A stretch of 64,000 bases of DNA. Source: UBA4742 sp963773335 (lineage in GTDB: Bacteria > Actinomycetota > Acidimicrobiia > Acidimicrobiales > Acidimicrobilacustridaceae). The translations under genes were made by a program, and so were the position numbers. Every line of letters starts with the position of its first letter. The first letter of the stretch is position 1. Shown here piece after piece: positions 33,340 through 39,946 of the stretch. The stretch is from the NCBI GenBank assembly GCA_963773335.1, contig CAVZAT010000004.1, positions 1,116,001-1,180,000 on the forward strand, in the 5' to 3' direction. A model generated the notes under the pieces. The model searched no databases, was not told the origin of the DNA, and was given only the letters and a program-made list of their open reading frames with translations.

Positions 33340-33359
33340 CGCTAGCAGCGGTCTAGCGT
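33340..33359 (+). promoter_or_regulatory. Inverted repeat overlapping a -10 element
   Basis: CGCTAG (33340-33345) and CTAGCG (33353-33358) form an inverted repeat with a 7-nt spacer. The right arm contains TAGCGT (33354-33359), the -10 hexamer 6 nt before GTG 33366. The site lies in the 84-nt divergent region shared with the CocE-like gene and could be a repressor site. Confidence 0.4.
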
Positions 33360-33365
33360 GGGTCC

Positions 33366-34367
33366 GTGCACGTGCGCCTGGACCCCGTCGACGAGTACTG
33401 CCACGAGCTGGGACCCGAGCCCAACTTCAACGAGAGCATGTACTTCAACGTGTACGACCCGACCACCCGGTTGGGCGCGTTCTTCCGGGTCGGGAACCGG
33501 GCCAACGAGGGAACGGGCGAGATGACGGTGTGCGTCTACCTGCCCGACGGGCGGGTCGGTTTCATGTTCAGGCGACCCGAGGTGCACGACAACGACAGCT
33601 TCGACTCGGCCGGCCTGCGCTTCGAGGTGGTCGAGCCCTTCGAGCACCTGCGGGTGAGCTACGGGGGCAAGCTGGTCATGCTCGACGACCCCCTGGCCAT
33701 GGCCGACCCGAGGGCTGCCTTCACCGAGAACCCCTCCGTGTCGTGCCAGGTCGAGCTGGACTACCGCCGTGTCAGCGCCATGTTCGGGGGCGAGCCCGAG
33801 GAGGCCCAGGAGCGGCCCGGCGAGGAGTTCGCCAAGGGTCACTACGAGCAGCTCGTGTCGGCCACCGGCACCGTCACCGTCGACGACACGGCGTGGCCGG
33901 TGACCGGTTACGGCCTGCGCGACCACTCGTGGGGCCCGCGCTACTGGCAGGCACCCTGGTACTACCGCTGGCTGACCGCGAACTTCGGCTCGGACTTCGG
34001 CTTCATGCTGTCGCGGATCGCCGGCCGCGACAGCAAAGGCACCCGCGGCGGGTTCGTGTGGGACGGCCAGGGCATGCACCTGTGCCACGACGCCGAGGTG
34101 TCGACCCGCTGGACGGGCGAGGACCACTACCACCAGGAGATCGAGGCGGTGCTGCGGGCACGCAGCGACCATGGCGATCCCCTCGAATGGCAGGTGCGGG
34201 GGCGGGTGCTCAACCTCATTCCGCTGCGCAACCGGCGTGACGGCCTGGTGACCCGGATCTCGGAGGGCCTGACCGAATGGACCCTCGACGACGGTCGGGT
34301 CGGGTACGGCTTGTCCGAGTACCTGGATCAGATCGTGGACGGTGAGCCGGTCGGGCTCGACGAGTAG
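33366..34367 (+). CDS. DUF7064/AttH-like (lipocalin-like) protein
   Basis: A 333-aa cytoplasmic protein. Motifs ESMYFNVYDPTTRLGAFFRV, GNRANEGTGEMTVCVYLPDG and YGLRDHSWGPRYWQAPWYYR are characteristic of the DUF7064/7065 group in sterol- and aromatic-degrading actinobacteria and proteobacteria, distantly related to the CrtC/AttH double beta-barrel fold. The conserved GLRDHSWG motif may form part of a binding site. The biochemical function is not established. TAGCGT (33354-33359) ends 6 nt before GTG 33366. The adjacent TetR gene (34567) on the same strand may control this region. Confidence 0.7.
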   Translation: MHVRLDPVDEYCHELGPEPNFNESMYFNVYDPTTRLGAFFRVGNRANEGTGEMTVCVYLPDGRVGFMFRRPEVHDNDSFDSAGLRFEVVEPFEHLRVSYGGKLVMLDDPLAMADPRAAFTENPSVSCQVELDYRRVSAMFGGEPEEAQERPGEEFAKGHYEQLVSATGTVTVDDTAWPVTGYGLRDHSWGPRYWQAPWYYRWLTANFGSDFGFMLSRIAGRDSKGTRGGFVWDGQGMHLCHDAEVSTRWTGEDHYHQEIEAVLRARSDHGDPLEWQVRGRVLNLIPLRNRRDGLVTRISEGLTEWTLDDGRVGYGLSEYLDQIVDGEPVGLDE

Positions 34368-34495
34368 GGCGACGAGGGAGGGTTCCGGCGTCGAGCACCC
34401 GGCCCGCCGCGGATGCCCGACGCCTGAACTCCAGTGGAACCGCCACCCGAATTCGGGCCTGGGCAGTGTGGGTCAAGACAGGGTCGTTCGTCAAT

Positions 34496-34520
34496 GAGAA
34501 TCGCGGATCTATCGATTTTC
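34496..34520. promoter_or_regulatory. Candidate TetR operator (inverted repeat)
   Basis: GAGAATCG (34496-34503) and CGATTTTC (34513-34520) are inverted with a 9-nt spacer and one mismatch, in an unusually AT-rich patch upstream of the TetR gene. The gene's -10 hexamer TAGCCT is at 34554-34559, so the repeat covers roughly the -45 to -70 region. Autoregulation is plausible but untested. Confidence 0.4.
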
Positions 34521-34566
34521 CGGGCTCGACCAGGCCACGACGACGGCGGTCACTAGCCTGTACCCC

Positions 34567-35373
34567 ATGGGGGGGAGCGGTCGGACGGGCACGGTCCGCA
34601 AGGGTGAACGCACCCGAGCGCGCCTGTTGGAGCTGGCCATCGAGCGGTTCGGCCAAGCCGGCTACCAGACCACGTCGGTCACCGAGATCGCCCACCGGGC
34701 GGGGATCGGCCAGCCCACGGTGTACGCCTACTTCGCCAGCAAGCGCGAGTTGTTCGTGGCCGCGGTCGACGCCGACGCCACCGCCCTGATCCGCGAGGCC
34801 ACCGAGCGAGCGCGGCCCGGTCCGGCCACGCGGCTCCCGATCCGCCTGGTCGGTGAGCTGTTCGACGGGGTCGACCAGCACCCCCTGGCCCGGCGGGTCC
34901 TGGCCGGTCAAGAGCCTGATGTCCTGGTGGACATGCTCGACCTGCCCGCCGTCGGGGTGGGTACCGACCTGGTGATCGAAGAGCTGACGTCGGCCCAGGC
35001 CCGCGGCGAGGTGCGCGCCGAGCTGGACTGCCAGGCCATCGCGCCCGGGGTGGAAGGGCTGGTGCTGGCGATGCTGGTGGCCACCGTGCAGGTCGGTCGG
35101 CTCGGCTCAGCTCGTCGACAGGCCGGGGTGGTGGCCGCCTTCGATGCCCTGCTCGAACCAGTGGGTGGCGGCGCGGAGCGAAGCGGCCCACCCGGTGAGA
35201 GCCGGATGGCGAAGCCGCCCGCGGGAAGGTCTGCCGACCGGGGGCTAGGACGGGCTGAGATCTCTCACCGCTTGGCGCTGGTCGATCCCCGGGAAGGCCA
35301 GAATGGCCAGCGCCGGCGTGGTCACGCCGTTGTCGACGTAGCGTTGCACGTGGTCGCGACAGGCCTGGGGTGA
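34567..35373 (+). CDS. TetR-family transcriptional regulator
   Basis: The DNA-binding domain reads RKGERTRARLLELAIERFGQ, AGYQTTSVTEIAHRAGIGQP and TVYAYFASKRELFVAAVDAD. The effector domain continues to about residue 200 (VAAFDALLEPV). The last 68 residues are Arg/Gly-rich read-through over an intergenic repeat (35191-35244) and into the convergent LLM gene, so the natural stop has probably been lost by an indel near 35165 and the real protein is about 200 aa. TAGCCT (34554-34559) ends 7 nt before the ATG, and an inverted repeat lies upstream. Ligand unknown; targets may include the DUF7064-like gene and the LLM/thioesterase operon. Confidence 0.78.
   Translation: MGGSGRTGTVRKGERTRARLLELAIERFGQAGYQTTSVTEIAHRAGIGQPTVYAYFASKRELFVAAVDADATALIREATERARPGPATRLPIRLVGELFDGVDQHPLARRVLAGQEPDVLVDMLDLPAVGVGTDLVIEELTSAQARGEVRAELDCQAIAPGVEGLVLAMLVATVQVGRLGSARRQAGVVAAFDALLEPVGGGAERSGPPGESRMAKPPAGRSADRGLGRAEISHRLALVDPREGQNGQRRRGHAVVDVALHVVATGLG
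35191..35244 (+). repeat. Intergenic repeat, copy C
   Basis: The segment aligns with the second half of copy B (39868-39943): ATGGCGAAG, CCGCCCGCGGGAAGGTCTG and CCGACCGGGGG match ATGCCGAAG, GTGCCCGCAGGGAGGCTTG and CCGACCGAAGGG. It sits exactly between the end of the TetR domain and the LLM stop, although the TetR frame runs through it. Confidence 0.5.
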
Positions 35374-36231
35374 TCCGTGGACGATCAACTGGTCGACCAC
35401 CTCGTCGGGGATGGCCTCGAGCGCCGCCTTGCGATCGCCTTCTTTCCACAGCCGCCACATGTCGCCCAGTTGGGGCCCCCGACCCAGCCACTCGTGAAAG
35501 GCCGCGTACACCGGGACGTTGAGGTAGGCGGCGATGGCGTAACGACCCAGCTTGCGCACCATGTCGGCGTCCTCGCTGGGGGCCACGAAGATCCGGGCCA
35601 CGATCTCCTTGGGGCGCCCGTCGGGACCGGGACCGAACTGGCGCACCACCGGGGCCACTGTGGAGACGTCGTCGGCCGACAGCCAGTTGATGATGGCGCC
35701 GTCACCCTCCCGTCCGGCCAGGCGCAACATCCCTTCCCGTAGGCCGGCCACGAGGATCGGCACGGGCTGCTCGGGCACCACACCGAGCTTGAAGCCACGG
35801 ACCGCGAACGTGTCGTAGGTCTCGGTCACCTTCTCACCCTTCAGCGCCGTGCGCAGGAAGCGGACCATGTCGCGGGTCTTGCGATAGGGCTCGGCGAACT
35901 CGATGCCGTTCCAGCGCTCGACGATCACGTCGCTCGAGGTGCCCAGGCCCAGCACGAAGCGGCCCTCGGCGGCCTGGGCGAGCGAGCCGACGCTCTGGGC
36001 CAGACAGGCCGGCCCGCGGGTGAAGGTGGGCACGATGGCCGTACCCAACCGCAGGCTGGGTGCCCACACCGACGCCAGGGTGAGGGGCGTGAAGGCATCC
36101 GCACCGTTGGCCTCCGAGGACCAGACGTCGGTGTAGCCCAGGTCGGGCAATTCTTCGACCCACTCGCGCTGGGCGCCCAGGCCCACGTTGTCGAAAGGGA
36201 TGGTGATGCCGTAGCGGGCGCGATCGGTCAT
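35245..36231 (-). CDS. LLM-class F420-dependent oxidoreductase
   Basis: A 328-aa luciferase-like protein starting TDRARYGITIPFDNVGLGAQ. Family blocks include ELPDLGYTDVWSSEANGADA, LRLGTAIVPTFTRGPACLAQ and AEGRFVLGLGTSSDVIVERW. PVPILVAGLREGMLRLAGRE and GSPQACRDHVQRYVDNGVTT are in the C-terminal half. The ATG overlaps the stop of the thioesterase-like gene (ATGA), so the two are translationally coupled and probably act in one pathway on a CoA-linked or alicyclic substrate. The 3' end converges on the TetR gene. Confidence 0.84.
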   Translation of the reverse strand: MTDRARYGITIPFDNVGLGAQREWVEELPDLGYTDVWSSEANGADAFTPLTLASVWAPSLRLGTAIVPTFTRGPACLAQSVGSLAQAAEGRFVLGLGTSSDVIVERWNGIEFAEPYRKTRDMVRFLRTALKGEKVTETYDTFAVRGFKLGVVPEQPVPILVAGLREGMLRLAGREGDGAIINWLSADDVSTVAPVVRQFGPGPDGRPKEIVARIFVAPSEDADMVRKLGRYAIAAYLNVPVYAAFHEWLGRGPQLGDMWRLWKEGDRKAALEAIPDEVVDQLIVHGSPQACRDHVQRYVDNGVTTPALAILAFPGIDQRQAVRDLSPS

Positions 36232-37025
36232 GGCTCCTCGAAGTGGGCTCGGGCGCGACTGGGGTCGCGGATGATGGCGGACTGGCTGGCCGTGGCCATG
36301 AGCGTGCCGTCGGTGGCCCACAGGTAGACGACACCGTGGCCGAACCCCCGGCTGACCAGGTCGACGCGGATGTCGATGAGCACCCACTCGGTGGGGACGA
36401 TCGTGCCCACCCGCAGCGTGTTGTCCAGGCTGTTGCTCATGGTGTCGAGCTCGAGCGCCTGGCTGATGCCCATGGGCACGTAGTCGCCCAGCACGGCCAA
36501 CGAGGCGGCGGACACCTCCAGCAGATCGGGCATCCGGCTCCACAGGACGGTGTGGCCGGCCTTGGGATCCTGTCGGGCCCAGCGTTGGTCGAGGCGGGCC
36601 ATGATCGAGTCCTCGACGTTGGCCCGGCCCTCTCTGGGCGGAAGCCCCGCCGGCGGATCGACCTCGGGCATCTCGGGCCACTGGCCTGACAGGTCCAGCG
36701 CCCGGTCACCGAGCGCGGCGTTGACGGTCACGATCTCGGTGTCGCCCACCAGGGCCACGGCTCTGGCCTGGGTGATGTTGCGGCCCGCCGAGGCGACGGT
36801 GATGTCGATGTCCATCACCGAAGGCGGCCGGGCGTAGTTGAGGTACTGAGCGGTGGCCCAGATGACGGGCCGGCCCGTGCTGCCCTCCATGGCCGAGATG
36901 GCGGCGCCCAGAGCACACCCACCGAACAGGAAGCGGTGACCGGTGCAGATGCCCGGGGTGACCGGCAGGTACCAGCGCATGGGGTTGTGCGTCGATTGCA
37001 GTCCCAACCACTGGCGCGCGTCCAC
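36228..37025 (-). CDS. TesB-like acyl-CoA thioesterase family protein
   Basis: A 265-aa protein with a double-hotdog layout: N-terminal unit ICTGHRFLFGGCALGAAISA and TGRPVIWATAQYLNYARPPS, C-terminal unit SNSLDNTLRVGTIVPTEWVL and GFGHGVVYLWATDGTLMATA. These match the TesB/acyl-CoA thioesterase II type (hotdog 'FGG...A' and 'G-GHG---LW---G-L-A' motifs), which hydrolyse acyl-CoA to free acid and CoA. The second-unit motif SLDNTLRV may carry the catalytic Asp. TAGAGT (37034-37039) ends 8 nt before GTG 37025. It heads an operon with the LLM gene. Confidence 0.78.
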   Translation of the reverse strand: MDARQWLGLQSTHNPMRWYLPVTPGICTGHRFLFGGCALGAAISAMEGSTGRPVIWATAQYLNYARPPSVMDIDITVASAGRNITQARAVALVGDTEIVTVNAALGDRALDLSGQWPEMPEVDPPAGLPPREGRANVEDSIMARLDQRWARQDPKAGHTVLWSRMPDLLEVSAASLAVLGDYVPMGISQALELDTMSNSLDNTLRVGTIVPTEWVLIDIRVDLVSRGFGHGVVYLWATDGTLMATASQSAIIRDPSRARAHFEEP

Positions 37026-37049
37026 GACCGGGCACTCTAGGCGCCCGTG

Positions 37050-37955
37050 CTAGCGGTCGATGAGGGGCAGCACCAGGGTCGGGGGCACCGGCTCGGCGCC
37101 ACCGGCCAGCGGGCGCACGGCCGTGCCCATGGAGATGAACTCGATGGCGTGCTCCCCCCACACGTGGTTGTTGACCTCCAGGCGGACGCCGACCGCGCCC
37201 GAGGCCCCATCGCGTTCCACCTCGTACTGCATCCGGCCCATGGCCAGCTCGCGGGCGTCGTAGACCGCCTGGGTGTACTGGGGCATCTCCACGTTCTGGC
37301 CCATCTGGCGCATGCTCTGCATCATCCCCTGGTGGGCAACGTGGTAGACGCAGGTGCCGAAGACGAACGACACCGGCAGATGACCGGCGCGCACCAGGGT
37401 GAAGAACTCCTGGCCCGACAGGTCCGAGGTGAACGGCTGTCCGTTGGGAGCCCGGTAGGCGCCGGGGTTCGCCTTCGAGCGCACCGCGGTGCCCACGGCC
37501 ATGAACTCGAGCACGTCCTGGCCGCCTTCGTACATGACCAGGTCCAGCCGCATGCCGACCACGCCGTCGGCCCCCACCCGGCTGGCCTCGGCCAGCATCC
37601 GGTCCATGGCGTTGGTGCGCCCGTGGTACATGGCCTGGGTCAACACGTCGAGCTCCACGGACTGCTTCCAACGCCCGATCTGGATGCCGACGTGGTACAT
37701 CGAGCTGCCCACCACCATGGAGAGCGGTTCGAAGCCGGCCTCCTGCACCAGGACGAACTCGTTGACCGACAGGTCGGAGGTGAAGACCTTGCCAGCCGCG
37801 ATCTCGGCCAGGCGGGCGTCACCGGCCTGGGGCACGCCGGCGGTGTCCAACGGCGGCGCCCCGGCGGCCTCCGACGGCGGCGGGCCGCCCGCCGGTGGGG
37901 ACGGGGGTGTGGGCGGGGGCGGCGGCGGTGGTGGGTTGGACATGGACTGGGTCAT
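37050..37955 (-). CDS. Tandem YbjQ-type (heavy-metal-binding domain) protein
   Basis: A 301-aa cytoplasmic protein. A Pro-rich leader (NPPPPPPPPTPPSPPAGGPP) precedes two homologous units, one with FTSDLSVNEFVLVQEAGFEP and ASRVGADGVVGMRLDLVMYE and one with FTSDLSGQEFFTLVRAGHLP and VERDGASGAVGVRLEVNNHV. The 'A---GA-GVVGMR' and 'EF-A-GTAV' pieces are the YbjQ/DUF74 heavy-metal-binding domain, a pentameric fold of unclear function. Few Cys or His are present to support metal binding. A GAGAGG site precedes the ATG, and it is preceded by a 137-aa gene with a 21-nt gap, probably one operon. Confidence 0.8.
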   Translation of the reverse strand: MTQSMSNPPPPPPPPTPPSPPAGGPPPSEAAGAPPLDTAGVPQAGDARLAEIAAGKVFTSDLSVNEFVLVQEAGFEPLSMVVGSSMYHVGIQIGRWKQSVELDVLTQAMYHGRTNAMDRMLAEASRVGADGVVGMRLDLVMYEGGQDVLEFMAVGTAVRSKANPGAYRAPNGQPFTSDLSGQEFFTLVRAGHLPVSFVFGTCVYHVAHQGMMQSMRQMGQNVEMPQYTQAVYDARELAMGRMQYEVERDGASGAVGVRLEVNNHVWGEHAIEFISMGTAVRPLAGGAEPVPPTLVLPLIDR

Positions 37956-37976
37956 CCTCTCGATCAGACGGGCCGG

Positions 37977-38390
37977 TCAGGTGAGCTTGGACAGGGCGGC
38001 GCGCACCGCGTCGGACGAGCGCGCCGCGGCTTCGAGCGCGGCCATCAGCTGGTCGATCCAGACCTCCACCGCACAGGGCGTGCGTGACAGGGCCACACCG
38101 CCCACCACGTCGCCGACCGACGACGTGACCTGGCCGTGCTCGAGTCGCAGGTCGAAGACCTGGCCCCCCAACAGGATCTCCACGTGGTTGGCCCGGCCCC
38201 GGTTGAACAGGTGGTCTCGTTGCACGCGCACCGCCTCGGGCAGAACCCTCGACAGCCGCGCGTCGAGCTCGTCGAGCAGGTCACGCTGGTCGCCGGCCAG
38301 CCGGTGCAACACCAGGGCCAGGCCGCCCAGCTCGCTCGGGTCGGTCGGCTCCCGCGGATCGGGGCCCGTCGACTCCAGCTCGTCGGTCAC
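37977..38390 (-). CDS. Hypothetical protein (137 aa) in operon with the YbjQ-type gene
   Basis: I chose GTG 38390 (TDELESTGPDPREPTDPSEL) because a GGGAGG site lies just upstream and residues further upstream are antisense to the amidase. The protein has HRLAGDQRDLLDELDARLSR, HLFNRGRANHVEILLGGQVF and DVVGGVALSRTPCAVEVWID, a helical start followed by a beta-rich centre and a helical end. No known domain recognised. It is encoded 21 nt before the YbjQ-type gene and diverges from the amidase. Confidence 0.65.
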   Translation of the reverse strand: MTDELESTGPDPREPTDPSELGGLALVLHRLAGDQRDLLDELDARLSRVLPEAVRVQRDHLFNRGRANHVEILLGGQVFDLRLEHGQVTSSVGDVVGGVALSRTPCAVEVWIDQLMAALEAAARSSDAVRAALSKLT

Positions 38391-38438
38391 CCTCCCAGCT
38401 TTCCACGGCCTATGGCCCGAGTCGGCAATCGGGCAAAA

Positions 38439-38469
38439 GTGAGCGTTGCTCACCATGGGCACGTAGACT
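38439..38469 (+). promoter_or_regulatory. Palindromic operator candidate and -10 element upstream of the amidase
   Basis: GTGAGC (38439-38444), GTT, then GCTCAC (38448-38453) form a perfect 6-bp inverted repeat. TAGACT (38464-38469) ends 6 nt before the amidase ATG. The palindrome covers the expected -35 position, as for a TetR- or GntR-type repressor site in the divergent promoter region shared with the 38390 gene. Confidence 0.5.
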
Positions 38470-38475
38470 CCGGCC

Positions 38476-39858
38476 ATGGCTGATGCACCCTGGTCCGGCG
38501 ACGCCTGCTCGTTGGTGGACGCCTTCCGATCCGGCGAGCGCTCGCCCCTCGAGGAGTTGGAGGCCACGCTGGCCGCCATCGAGGCCAGCGAGCTCAACGC
38601 CTTCTGTCATCTCGACCCGGACGCGGCGCGCCAGCGTGCCCACCAGGCCGACGTGTCGCTGCCCTTCGGTGGCGTTCCCATGGGAGTGAAGGAGCTCGAG
38701 CCGGCGCAGGGATGGCCCGACACCGAGGCATCTCTGGCGTTCGCCGATCGGATCTTCGACCACGACTCCACGATGGTCGAACGGCTGCGCGCCGCCGGGG
38801 CCAACCCGATCGGTCAGACCACGGCCAGCGAGTTCGGTGGCCTCAACGTCTCGGTCACCAAGATCCACGGCGTCACCCGCAACCCGTGGAACCCGACGCG
38901 CACCACCGGAGGATCCTCGGCGGGAAGCGGGGCGGCCGTGGCCGGCGGGCTGGTCACCGTCGCCACCGGCGGCGACGGTGGTGGCTCGATCCGCATCCCG
39001 GCTGGCTTCTGCGGACTGGTGGGCATGAAGGGCACCGCCGGGCGCATCCCCCGTGGGCCGCGCACCGTCATCGGCCCCTTGACCGTGGTGCTGGGTTGCC
39101 TGGCCCGCTCGGTGCGCGACGTGGCCCGGTGGTACGACGTGACCACCGGCTACCACTCCCGCGATCCCTACAGCCTGCCGCGCATCGACGGCTGGGAAGC
39201 CAACCTCGACCTGCACGACCTGCACGGGCTCAAGGTGGCCATCGTGGCCGACCTGGGTCGAGCCGTGATCCGCCCCGAGCTGGCCGCCATGGTCGACGAT
39301 GCGGCGAACATGCTGGCCCGCGACGCCGAGCTGTCCCTGGTGGAGATCGACCGCCCTGCCCTACCTGACACCAGCGTGGCCTGGGCCATGTCGAACCTGG
39401 CCACGTTGGCCATGGACCTGGGTGACCGGTGGCCCGCCTGCAAGGACGACCTGACCATGGAGATGGCCTTCGGTATGCAGCTGGCCTCGGAGTACTACAA
39501 CCTCGAGATGGCGGCCAAGGTGGAAGCCGACAAGATCGCCACCAACGAGGCGGTGGCCGACATCTTCGATCGGGTCGACGTGCTCATCTGCGCGACCAAC
39601 CCCGATGCCGCTTACCCGGCCGAGGTCACCATGAACACCCAGGTCGGCACGGTGCAGGTGGGCGTCGAGAACAACCTGGCCCTCACCGGTCCGTTCAACA
39701 TCAGTGGCAACCCGGCGATCGCCGTGCCCATCGGGATGCTCGACGACCTCCCGGTCAGCATGCAGCTGGTGACCGCCCACCATCGCGACGCGCTGCTGCT
39801 CGACCTGGCCCGGGTGGTCGAGCGCGAGCGGCCGTGGCCGCTGGTGGCGCCCACCTAG
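38476..39858 (+). CDS. Amidase (amidase-signature family)
   Basis: A 460-aa amidase-signature enzyme. The catalytic Lys is in FGGVPMGVKELEPAQGWPDT, the Ser-cisSer pair in TRTTGGSSAGSGAAVAGG and the flexible loop TGGDGGGSIRIPAGFCGLVG MKGTAGRIPRGP. It hydrolyses an amide bond. The family includes GatA, fatty-acid amide hydrolase and 6-aminohexanoate-dimer hydrolase types. No GatB/GatC genes are adjacent, so it is not the tRNA amidotransferase subunit. TAGACT lies 6 nt before ATG 38476. The substrate is unknown, and the neighbouring acyl-CoA enzymes give no strong hint. Confidence 0.86.
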   Translation: MADAPWSGDACSLVDAFRSGERSPLEELEATLAAIEASELNAFCHLDPDAARQRAHQADVSLPFGGVPMGVKELEPAQGWPDTEASLAFADRIFDHDSTMVERLRAAGANPIGQTTASEFGGLNVSVTKIHGVTRNPWNPTRTTGGSSAGSGAAVAGGLVTVATGGDGGGSIRIPAGFCGLVGMKGTAGRIPRGPRTVIGPLTVVLGCLARSVRDVARWYDVTTGYHSRDPYSLPRIDGWEANLDLHDLHGLKVAIVADLGRAVIRPELAAMVDDAANMLARDAELSLVEIDRPALPDTSVAWAMSNLATLAMDLGDRWPACKDDLTMEMAFGMQLASEYYNLEMAAKVEADKIATNEAVADIFDRVDVLICATNPDAAYPAEVTMNTQVGTVQVGVENNLALTGPFNISGNPAIAVPIGMLDDLPVSMQLVTAHHRDALLLDLARVVERERPWPLVAPT

Positions 39859-39867
39859 GCGCAGCCC

Positions 39868-39943
39868 GCCAGGGCTGAGCCGCTCGCATGATGAAACCCA
39901 GATGCCGAAGGTGCCCGCAGGGAGGCTTGCCGACCGAAGGGCC
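39868..39943 (+). repeat. Intergenic repeat, copy B
   Basis: This is the most complete copy together with copy A (2394-2472): both share GCCAGG, GAGCCGCT, GATGA, GGAGGCTTGCC and GACCGAAGGGCC in the same order and spacing. It fills the gap between the amidase stop (39858) and the stop of the convergent multidomain protein (39947). Confidence 0.6.
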
Positions 39944-39946
39944 AGA

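Noticed and set aside
38476..39858. Amidase as GatA of the tRNA-dependent amidotransferase
   Set aside because: No gatB or gatC neighbours, and the sequence fits the wider amidase-signature family.
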